A stretch of DNA of 6,542 nt from an uncultured Eubacteriales bacterium (lineage in GTDB: Bacteria > Bacillota > Clostridia > Christensenellales > Borkfalkiaceae). The translations under genes were made by a program, and so were the position numbers. The notes under the pieces were generated by a model, which searched no databases, was not told the origin of the DNA, and saw only the letters and a list, made by a program, of their open reading frames with translations. This document shows positions 1 to 5,379 of this stretch, piece by piece; positions within the stretch are counted from its first letter, which is position 1; every line of letters begins with the position of its first letter. Location of the stretch: positions 1 to 6,542 of the forward strand of contig CAJLLH010000070.1 of NCBI GenBank assembly GCA_905207385.1, given 5' to 3'.

Positions 1-36
1 TATTTTTATGACATTTTCCGAAAAAAATTTTTTATT

Positions 37-55
37 ATAAAATTTAACATTTTAT
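37..55 (-). terminator. weak AT-only hairpin after glyS, possible terminator
   Basis: Read on the minus strand, an ATAAAAT arm and an ATTTTAT arm (7 bp, 5-nt loop) lie about 20 bases after the glyS stop codon. An A-rich stretch and then a run of T residues follow about 10 bases further on. The stem contains no G-C pair and the T-run is not adjacent, so it is a poor intrinsic terminator. The whole 1-75 flank is extremely AT-rich, and no gene is visible in it. Confidence 0.25.
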
Positions 56-75
56 GAAAAATTCAAAAATTTTAT

Positions 76-1479
76 TTAGAACTCAATTTTTTCTTCGATA
101 TATTTGATTGCCTCGTCGACGCTCACGCGAATTTGCTGCATGGTATCGCGGTCGCGCACGGTGACGGTATTGTTTTCCAAAGTCTCGAAGTCCACGGTGA
201 CGCAGAAGGGGGTACCGATTTCGTCCTGACGGCGATAGCGTTTTCCGATAGAGCCCGTTACGTCATAAGTAGCGGGGAATTTTTTCAGCATTTTCGCGTA
301 TACCTCGTCCGCCTTTTCGGAAAGATTTTTTTGCAGAGGCAAGACGGCGCATTTATACGGCGCAAGGGCGGGGTGGAGGTGTAACACGACGCGCACGTCG
401 TTTTTTACGGGATCGACGATTTCTTCGTCGTAAGCATCGGTCAAAAACGCCAGAACGACGCGGTCGGCGCCGAGCGACGGCTCGATGACGTACGGGACGT
501 AAGTTTCACCCGTGACGGGGTCGGTGTAATTGATGGGCTTACCGCACTCTTTCGCGTGTTGAGAGAGGTCGTAATCCGTGCGGTCGGCGATGCCCCAGAG
601 CTCGCCCCAGCCGAAAGCAAAGTTATATTCAAAGTCGGTGGTCGCCTTGGAGTAGAAGCACAGTTCTTCGGGCGAATGGTCCCTGAGCTTTAAGTTTTCT
701 TCATTAAGTCTCAAAGAAAGCAGCCAGTTTTTGCAGTAATCTTTCCAGTAACCGAACCACTCGAGGTCGGTGCCGGGCTTGCAGAAGAATTCAAGTTCCA
801 TCTGCTCGAATTCGCGCACGCGGAAAATGAAGTTGCCGGGCGTGATTTCGTTGCGGAACGACTTGCCTATCTGACCTATGCCGAAGGGCACGCGCATGCG
901 GGTTGAGCGCTGTACGTTTTTGAAATCTACGAATATGCCCTGAGCCGTTTCGGGACGGAGGTAAACGGTGTTGACCGAATCTTCGGTAACGCCCTGGAAA
1001 GTTTTGAACATAAGGTTGAACTTTCTTATGGGCGTGAAGTCGCTCTTGCCGCATACGGGGCAAACGATTTTATGCTCGGCAATAAAAGCTTCAAGTCCGT
1101 CGTTGTCCATGGCTTCAACCTTAACGTCAAGGTTGTGCTTTTTGCAGTAATCTTCGACGAGGTTATCGGCTCTGTGGCGCGTTTTGCAGTTTTTGCAGTC
1201 CATGAGGGGGTCGGAAAATCCGCCTATATGTCCCGAAGCTTTCCACGTGCGGGGGTTCATCAAAATAGCGCAGTCAAGACCGGTGTTGTAAACGTTTTCC
1301 TGCACAAATTTTTTCCACCAAGCTCTTTTGATGTTGTTTTTAAGCTCTACGCCGAGGGGGCCGTAGTCCCACGTGTTGGCAAGTACGCCGTAAATTTCGC
1401 TGCCGGGGAAAATGAAGCCTCTGTTTTTGCAAAGCGCAACAAGTTTTTCCTGCGTTACGGCTCTCTTTTTATCAGCCAT
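76..1479 (-). CDS. glyS: glycyl-tRNA synthetase, single-chain (alpha2) class II type
   Basis: Cytoplasmic enzyme that joins glycine to tRNA-Gly using ATP. The 467-residue product has the usual length of the homodimeric bacterial GlyRS (also called glyQS). Visible marks are the N-terminal catalytic start WDYGPLG (37-43), a CxxC pair at C95/C98 and another at C140/C143 that likely bind zinc, the RPETAQGIF signature (175-183), class II motif 2 with GKSFRNE (205-211), motif 3 with EPSLGADR (333-340), and a C-terminal anticodon-binding domain from about 365 to 460. The ATG at 1479 is chosen because GGGAGAA lies 7-14 bases upstream and the protein then begins MADKK. An in-frame TTG at 1518 would add 13 residues but lies inside the leader hairpin and lacks a ribosome binding site. 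The gene is divergent from fhs and intact. Family assignment is near certain; the zinc role is inferred from the cysteine spacing. Confidence 0.97.
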   Translation of the reverse strand: MADKKRAVTQEKLVALCKNRGFIFPGSEIYGVLANTWDYGPLGVELKNNIKRAWWKKFVQENVYNTGLDCAILMNPRTWKASGHIGGFSDPLMDCKNCKTRHRADNLVEDYCKKHNLDVKVEAMDNDGLEAFIAEHKIVCPVCGKSDFTPIRKFNLMFKTFQGVTEDSVNTVYLRPETAQGIFVDFKNVQRSTRMRVPFGIGQIGKSFRNEITPGNFIFRVREFEQMELEFFCKPGTDLEWFGYWKDYCKNWLLSLRLNEENLKLRDHSPEELCFYSKATTDFEYNFAFGWGELWGIADRTDYDLSQHAKECGKPINYTDPVTGETYVPYVIEPSLGADRVVLAFLTDAYDEEIVDPVKNDVRVVLHLHPALAPYKCAVLPLQKNLSEKADEVYAKMLKKFPATYDVTGSIGKRYRRQDEIGTPFCVTVDFETLENNTVTVRDRDTMQQIRVSVDEAIKYIEEKIEF

Positions 1480-1486
1480 GGTAAAG

Positions 1487-1493
1487 TTCTCCC
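1487..1493 (-). promoter_or_regulatory. ribosome binding site of glyS
   Basis: On the minus strand GGGAGAA precedes the ATG at 1479, with 9 bases between GGGAG and the start codon. This near-ideal spacing decides the start in favour of MADKK over the upstream TTG. Confidence 0.8.
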
Positions 1494-1498
1494 GATAA

Positions 1499-1529
1499 AA
1501 GGCGCGCCCGCAAAGCAAGGTTGCGCCTT
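1499..1529 (-). other. glyS leader hairpin
   Basis: AAGGCGC and GCGCCTT form a perfect 7-bp stem with a 17-nt loop in the expected 5' untranslated region of glyS, between the predicted transcription start (about 1541) and the ribosome binding site. On the minus strand it is followed by TTTTATC, too short a T-run for a confident attenuator. It could stabilise the mRNA 5' end or act as a weak attenuator. On the plus strand the same stem is followed, after a few bases, by a seven-T run, but no plus-strand gene ends here. Confidence 0.45.
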
Positions 1530-1547
1530 AATTATTTTTTTAAATAA

Positions 1548-1576
1548 ATTTTAGTAAAAAACGCGCCTCAAGTCAA
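1548..1576 (-). promoter_or_regulatory. sigma70-type promoter of glyS
   Basis: Read on the minus strand, TTGACT (1576-1571) and TAAAAT (1553-1548) are separated by exactly 17 bases. Each box matches the consensus at five of six positions. Transcription would start near 1541, giving a leader of about 60 bases before the glyS start codon. That is too short for a T-box riboswitch. Confidence 0.75.
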
Positions 1577-1585
1577 GCAATTAAA

Positions 1586-1599
1586 CGGCGCTTGCCGCC
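1586..1599. repeat. small GC-rich inverted repeat upstream of the glyS -35 box
   Basis: CGGC-GCTT-GCCG (1586-1597) and the alternative pairing GGCG with CGCC (1587-1599) form a short hairpin about 10 bases upstream of the glyS -35 box. It may be an operator half or chance structure; there is no T-run suggesting termination. Confidence 0.3.
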
Positions 1600-1616
1600 C
1601 TTTGCCAAAATTAAGC

Positions 1617-1632
1617 CGCCCCTTAAGGGGCG
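1617..1632. repeat. 16-bp perfect palindrome in the glyS/fhs divergent spacer
   Basis: CGCCCCTTAAGGGGCG is fully self-complementary. It sits between the two promoters, about 40 bases upstream of the glyS -35 box and about 70 bases upstream of the fhs -10 box. As RNA it would fold into a 6-bp stem with a TTAA loop. Neither strand continues into a long T-run, so it is not a standard terminator. A binding site for a dimeric regulator is possible, but no regulator can be named from sequence. A 5-bp inverted repeat GCGCA...TGCGC (1632-1650) follows directly. Confidence 0.5.
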
Positions 1633-1680
1633 CGCATAAAAAATTTGCGCTACTTTGCAAAAATCTTGCCGTAAACTATG

Positions 1681-1708
1681 TACTTTCACCCCCAAGGTGT
1701 GGTATAAT
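1681..1708 (+). promoter_or_regulatory. extended -10 promoter of fhs
   Basis: The consensus TATAAT box lies at 1703-1708 and is preceded by TG at the extended -10 position (TGGTATAAT, 1700-1708). The best -35 candidate is TACTTT (1681-1686), with a 16-base spacer, and is weak, as is common for extended -10 promoters. A start near 1715 would leave a leader of under 40 bases, too short for a folate or ZTP riboswitch. A small inverted repeat CACC-CCCAA-GGTG (1687-1699) fills the spacer and could be an operator. Confidence 0.7.
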
Positions 1709-1741
1709 TGATAAAACTGTGAAATTTAGCATTAATTTTTT

Positions 1742-1748
1742 AAGGTGA
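1742..1748 (+). promoter_or_regulatory. ribosome binding site of fhs
   Basis: AAGGTGA lies with its GG six bases before the ATG at 1752. It supports that start over the internal ATG at 1788, which has no such motif. The overlapping GGTGAAAG (1744-1751) is the exact reverse complement of CTTTCACC at 1683-1690. Confidence 0.75.
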
Positions 1749-1751
1749 AAG

Positions 1752-3413
1752 ATGTTATCCGATATTGAAATTGCTGAAAATTGTACAATGCAGCCAATCA
1801 CCCGCATAGCCGCAAAGCTCAATCTCAAGGAAGACGACCTTGAACTTTACGGCAGATACAAGGCAAAAATCAATTTAAAAAAAGTAGACCCCAAATCAAA
1901 ACTCATACTCGTCACGTCCATAAACCCTACCGCCAGCGGCGAGGGTAAAACCACCGTATCCATAGGCCTTGCCGACGGCATGTCCAAGCTCGGCAAAAAA
2001 GTCTGCCTTGCTTTAAGAGAACCTTCTTTAGGTCCCGTGTTCGGCATAAAGGGCGGCGCGGCGGGCGGCGGCTACGCTCAGGTTGTGCCTATGTCGGATA
2101 TCAATCTTCACTTCACCGGCGACCTTCACGCCATAACTTCGGCAAACAACCTTCTTTGCGCCGTTATAGACAATCACATTTTCCGCGGCAACGAACTTAA
2201 AATAAAAGACGTATATTTCCATCGCTGCATGGACATGAACGACCGTGCCCTGCGCGATCTTACAATATCCTGCGAAGCGGGCAGAATGAAAAGCTGCACA
2301 AGCTATACCCGCAAAGAGCATTTCGATATAACCGCCGCGTCTGAAATTATGGCGGTTCTGTGCCTTGCAACCGACCTTACCGACTTAAAGCGCAGACTTG
2401 AAAACATAGTAGTGGGCGAGGACGAAGACGGCAACTTTGTATACGCGCGCCAGCTCAACGTTGCGGGCGCAATGGCAACGCTTTTAAAGGACGCCATAAA
2501 GCCCAACCTTGTTCAGACGCTCGAAGGCACTCCCGCGATAGTTCACGGCGGACCTTTCGCAAACATAGCCCACGGCTGCAACTCCGTGCGCGCGACTTAC
2601 ACGGCGATGACGCTTGCCGACTACACCGTTACCGAAGCGGGCTTCGGAGCGGACCTCGGCGCGGAAAAATTCCTCGACACAAAGTGCAGGGTTGCGGGCA
2701 TTCAGCCCGACTGCATAGTCGTGGTTGCAACGGTAAAGGCTCTCAAACTTCACGGCGGTGCGGATAAAAACAACCTTTCGGAAGAAAATCTTTCCGCGCT
2801 GGAAGCGGGTCTTCCCAATCTTTTGAAGCACGTTGAAAACATGAAAAAGGTTTACTCCAAACCCGTGGTCGTTGCAATGAACAGGTTTGCAACCGACACT
2901 CCCGCCGAAATTAACGCCGTAATTTCCGCCTGCGACGAAGCGGGCGCGCCCGCGGTGTTCACCGATGTATTTTTAAAGGGCGGCGAAGGCGGCCGCGCGC
3001 TTGCCGAAAAGGTTGTATGGATGTGCGAAAAGCCTTCTAAGCTCACCTTTGCGTATAACCTTGACGACGACATCAAAACAAAGATAAACGACATAGTAAC
3101 CAAAGTTTACGGCGGCGACGGCGCGGAATTTTCCGAAGAAGCCGAAAAGAAGATTGCCGACATAGAGGGCAAGGGCATAAAGGGACTGCCCGTAATTATA
3201 GCAAAAACGCAGTATTCCCTTTCCGACGACCCCAAAAAACTTGCGCGCCCCACGTGCTTTAAAATATTCGTGCGCGACATAATGTACAAAGGCGGCGCAA
3301 ACTTCATCGTTGCTGTTGCCGGCGACATCAACCTCATGCCCGGGCTCGGCAAAGTCCCCGCGGCTGAGAGGATAGATATAGACGGCGAAGGCAACATAAC
3401 CGGTCTTTCCTGA
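1752..3413 (+). CDS. fhs: formate-tetrahydrofolate ligase (10-formyl-THF synthetase)
   Basis: Cytoplasmic enzyme that condenses formate with tetrahydrofolate using ATP, giving 10-formyl-tetrahydrofolate for purine synthesis, Met-tRNA formylation and, in acetogens, the methyl branch of the Wood-Ljungdahl pathway. The 553-residue length is normal. The N-terminus SDIEIA...PITRIA is typical. The P-loop-like TASGEGKTT lies at 60-68, and the first family signature GIKGGAAGGGY at 98-108, followed by INLHFTGD (117-124). Further typical blocks are GGPFANIAHGCNS (266-278), TEAGFGADLGAEKF (294-307), the second signature VATVKALKLHGG (325-336), GGEGG (410-414) and AKTQYSLSDDP (484-494). Odd points are a lysine at 329 where the second signature normally has arginine, and a C-terminus reading PGLGK (530-534) rather than the usual PGLPK. 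The frame is intact and ends in tandem stops, TGA then TAA. The identity is secure; acetogenesis cannot be concluded from this gene alone. Confidence 0.97.
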   Translation: MLSDIEIAENCTMQPITRIAAKLNLKEDDLELYGRYKAKINLKKVDPKSKLILVTSINPTASGEGKTTVSIGLADGMSKLGKKVCLALREPSLGPVFGIKGGAAGGGYAQVVPMSDINLHFTGDLHAITSANNLLCAVIDNHIFRGNELKIKDVYFHRCMDMNDRALRDLTISCEAGRMKSCTSYTRKEHFDITAASEIMAVLCLATDLTDLKRRLENIVVGEDEDGNFVYARQLNVAGAMATLLKDAIKPNLVQTLEGTPAIVHGGPFANIAHGCNSVRATYTAMTLADYTVTEAGFGADLGAEKFLDTKCRVAGIQPDCIVVVATVKALKLHGGADKNNLSEENLSALEAGLPNLLKHVENMKKVYSKPVVVAMNRFATDTPAEINAVISACDEAGAPAVFTDVFLKGGEGGRALAEKVVWMCEKPSKLTFAYNLDDDIKTKINDIVTKVYGGDGAEFSEEAEKKIADIEGKGIKGLPVIIAKTQYSLSDDPKKLARPTCFKIFVRDIMYKGGANFIVAVAGDINLMPGLGKVPAAERIDIDGEGNITGLS

Positions 3414-3540
3414 TAAATGTTCAGGCGCAACAATACAGAAGTAAGAAGACGCATAATAATACGATAGTAAATGGCGCAAACAGCGCGTTTAAAGCAATAC
3501 TGAAAATATAAGGTTAAAAGGAATTTCAAACGGCATTCAT
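3414..3540 (+). other. fhs-glnS spacer, no terminator seen
   Basis: These 127 AT-rich bases hold no gene. The only visible structure is a 4-bp GCGC-AAACA-GCGC repeat near 3474-3486, too short for a terminator. AT-rich stretches resemble -10 boxes (for example TATAAG near 3507) but lack a convincing -35 partner. Co-transcription of glnS with fhs is therefore plausible, though a separate weak promoter cannot be excluded. Confidence 0.4.
3516..3523 (+). promoter_or_regulatory. distant candidate ribosome binding site of glnS
   Basis: AAAAGGAA is the only purine-rich Shine-Dalgarno-like motif ahead of glnS. Its GG lies about 19 bases before the ATG at 3541, well beyond the usual 5-10. No ATG, GTG or TTG in frame lies at a better distance; an in-frame ATT at 3535 would be slightly closer but is a rare start codon. 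Confidence 0.4.
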
Positions 3541-5208
3541 ATGGCAGACAAAGAGAACATTACCTTACCCGAAGCTTCCAACTTCATCGAACAGATTATA
3601 AACGAAGAGCTTGCCGCGGGCAAATTTGAACCCGTCGGCAATAAAATAAAGGTGCGTTTCCCGCCCGAACCCAACGGCTACCTTCACATAGGGCATGTAA
3701 AGGCGCTTTGCATAAACTTCGGCGTAAAGGAAAAGTATCACGGCGAAATAAATTTAAGAATGGACGATACCAACCCCGCAAAGGAAGATTACGAGTATGT
3801 CAATTCCATCGTAAAATCTCTCGAATGGCTGGGCTTCAAGTACGACCGCCTCGTTTTCGCCTCCGACTATTGCGACAAGCTTTACGAAATAGCCGAAAAA
3901 TATATAATGGACGGTAACGCGTACGTGTGCGACCTTTCCGCCGACGAAATAACGGCTACGCGCGGCACGCTTACCGAACCGGGCACGCCCTCGCCCTATC
4001 GCAACAGAAGCGTGGAAGAAAACCTTAAGCTTTTCCGCGAAATGAAGGCGGGCGTATATCCCGACGGCGCAAAAGTACTTCGTGCCAAAATAGATATGTC
4101 TTCGCCCAACATCAACATGCGCGACCCCGTAATTTACCGCATCGCGCACGTATCGCACTACCGCACGGGCGACAAGTGGTGCATCTATCCCATGTACGAC
4201 TTTGCTCACCCCATATCCGACGCGATAGAGGGCATAACGCATTCGCTGTGCTCGCTCGAATTTGAAAATCACCGTCCGCTCTACGACTGGGTTATCGAAA
4301 AGGCTGGCTTCCCCGCACCCGTGCCCAGACAGATAGAGTTTGCAAGGCTTAACATAACCAACACACTTATGTCCAAGCGTTACCTTAAAAAGCTTGTGGA
4401 CGAAGGCGTTGTAAGGGGCTGGGACGACCCCAGAATGCCCACCCTTGCGGGACTTAAAAACAGGGGCGTTCCCGCAAACGCGCTTAAAAAATTCGTTCAG
4501 GACGTGGGTGTTGCAAAGGCTTATGCCGTAGTAAACGCCGCCCAGCTCGACAGCTGCGTCCGCGACGAGCTCAACGAAAACGCCGAAAGGGCAATGGCGG
4601 TAGTCAATCCCTTAAAGCTCACCATAACAAATTATTACGGCGAGGAAAAGCTCAGTTTCGATGTTAATCCCTTAAAGCCCGAATGCGGCACAAGGGACAT
4701 AATGTTCACGGGTTCTGTTTATATCGACCGCGACGACTTTGCTTTAGTTCCTCCGCCCAAGTACAAGCGCCTTACGGTAGGCGGCACTGTGCGCTTAAAG
4801 GGCGCGTATATCGTCCGCTGCGACGAAGCCGTGCAGAATGAAAACGGCGAGGTTACAGAACTTAAGTGCACCTACTTCCCCGAAAGCAGAAGCGGCAGCG
4901 AACAGCCCTGCGCGGTAAAGGCTAAGGGCGTAATTCAGTGGGTCGACTGCAAGTACGGCAAGGACGCGGAGTTCAGGCAGTACGAAAGCCTTTTAAAGGA
5001 CGAAGCTTATCCCGATCAGGACTATGCCGAAAGGCTCAATTACGACAGCGAGCATGTTTTTGCGGGCAAGGCAGAACCTTACCTTGCCGAGGCTGCGGAA
5101 GATACGCCTTTCCAGCTTCTGCGCACGGGCTACTACAAAAAGTGCACGGAAGGCGGCAAGCTTGTCCTTTCGGAAATTGTTTCGCTTAAAGACAGTTTCA
5201 ACAAATAA
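3541..5208 (+). CDS. glnS: glutaminyl-tRNA synthetase
   Basis: Cytoplasmic class I synthetase that charges tRNA-Gln directly with glutamine. The 555-residue product is close to E. coli GlnRS (about 554) and aligns with it throughout. The N-terminus NFIEQIINEELAAGK matches the E. coli NFIRQII region. The class I HIGH motif occurs as PPEPNGYLHIGH (41-52), followed by RMDDTNP (73-79), RGTLTEPG (141-148) and SPYRNRSVEENL (151-162). IYPMYDF (215-221) and PRQIEF (262-267) carry the tyrosine and glutamine corresponding to the glutamine-recognition residues Y211 and Q255 of E. coli. The KMSKS-type loop is MSKR (277-280), followed by GWDDPRMPT (293-301) and DELNENAERAMAV (342-354). The rest is the two-barrel anticodon-binding region. 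It is distinguished from GluRS by these GlnRS-specific blocks. The start fits the family length, but its ribosome binding site is poorly placed. The gene lies between fhs and a membrane protein gene on the same strand. Confidence 0.97.
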   Translation: MADKENITLPEASNFIEQIINEELAAGKFEPVGNKIKVRFPPEPNGYLHIGHVKALCINFGVKEKYHGEINLRMDDTNPAKEDYEYVNSIVKSLEWLGFKYDRLVFASDYCDKLYEIAEKYIMDGNAYVCDLSADEITATRGTLTEPGTPSPYRNRSVEENLKLFREMKAGVYPDGAKVLRAKIDMSSPNINMRDPVIYRIAHVSHYRTGDKWCIYPMYDFAHPISDAIEGITHSLCSLEFENHRPLYDWVIEKAGFPAPVPRQIEFARLNITNTLMSKRYLKKLVDEGVVRGWDDPRMPTLAGLKNRGVPANALKKFVQDVGVAKAYAVVNAAQLDSCVRDELNENAERAMAVVNPLKLTITNYYGEEKLSFDVNPLKPECGTRDIMFTGSVYIDRDDFALVPPPKYKRLTVGGTVRLKGAYIVRCDEAVQNENGEVTELKCTYFPESRSGSEQPCAVKAKGVIQWVDCKYGKDAEFRQYESLLKDEAYPDQDYAERLNYDSEHVFAGKAEPYLAEAAEDTPFQLLRTGYYKKCTEGGKLVLSEIVSLKDSFNK

Positions 5209-5265
5209 AAGAATTATCTTCCGCTTTAAGTCTGTTCGTCAGGGCATGCGGGCGGGGTAATCTAT

Positions 5266-5286
5266 CGCAACGCCGCGGTTGCGTTG
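5266..5286 (+). repeat. overlapping alternative hairpins after glnS
   Basis: Two mutually exclusive 6-bp perfect stems overlap here: CGCAAC (5266-5271) with GTTGCG (5278-5283), and CAACGC (5268-5273) with GCGTTG (5281-5286). GGGG and an AT-rich but not T-rich stretch follow, so this is not a classical intrinsic terminator. It lies 58 bases beyond the glnS stop and may protect the 3' end or be chance structure. Confidence 0.35.
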
Positions 5287-5306
5287 GGGTATATATAAAT
5301 TTTAAT
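5279..5306 (+). promoter_or_regulatory. weak promoter candidate for the membrane protein gene
   Basis: TTGCGT (5279-5284) and TTTAAT (5301-5306) are spaced by 16 bases within an AT-rich patch that follows GC-rich sequence. An initiation point near 5313 would put the next hairpin at the very 5' end of the mRNA. Neither box is strong, and read-through from glnS is an equal possibility. Confidence 0.25.
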
Positions 5307-5316
5307 TAATAAAGCC

Positions 5317-5338
5317 GTGCGGGCGATATCAGCCGTAC
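5317..5338 (+). other. leader hairpin upstream of the membrane protein gene
   Basis: GTGC, a bulged G, then GGC pair with GCC and GTAC around a 7-nt GATATCA loop, giving a stem of 7 bp with one G-U pair. It lies about 30 bases before the ribosome binding site, not over it, so it need not block translation. It matches no riboswitch I recognise. Confidence 0.3.
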
Positions 5339-5366
5339 CGCCGCGCTGCCTTCGTTATTTTGCGGA

Positions 5367-5373
5367 GGGGAGG
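5367..5373 (+). promoter_or_regulatory. strong ribosome binding site for the membrane protein gene
   Basis: GGGGAGG, within a longer purine run that begins at 5364, ends six bases before the ATG at 5380. It is the strongest ribosome binding site in the window and fixes the start of the last gene. Confidence 0.85.
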
Positions 5374-5379
5374 TATTTT

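Noticed and set aside
1072..1554. Plus-strand open frame of 160 codons opposite the 5' part of glyS
   Set aside because: It lies antisense to a clearly conserved synthetase, has no ribosome binding site and resembles no family; it follows from the codon use of glyS.
1617..1650. Bidirectional intrinsic terminator in the glyS/fhs spacer
   Set aside because: The palindrome is GC-rich enough, but no adjacent T-run exists on either strand, and both genes are transcribed away from it.
1709..1751. Possible ZTP (pfl) or tetrahydrofolate riboswitch ahead of fhs, as seen in other bacteria
   Set aside because: The predicted leader is under 40 bases and none of the conserved riboswitch segments is visible there or in the rest of the spacer.
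2973..3529. Overlapping minus-strand frames (140 and 168 codons) across the end of fhs
   Set aside because: They overlap a conserved enzyme and each other, with no start signals or recognisable motifs.
5209..5300. Intrinsic terminator after glnS
   Set aside because: The 5266-5286 hairpins are followed by GGGG and alternating A/T, not a run of T residues.
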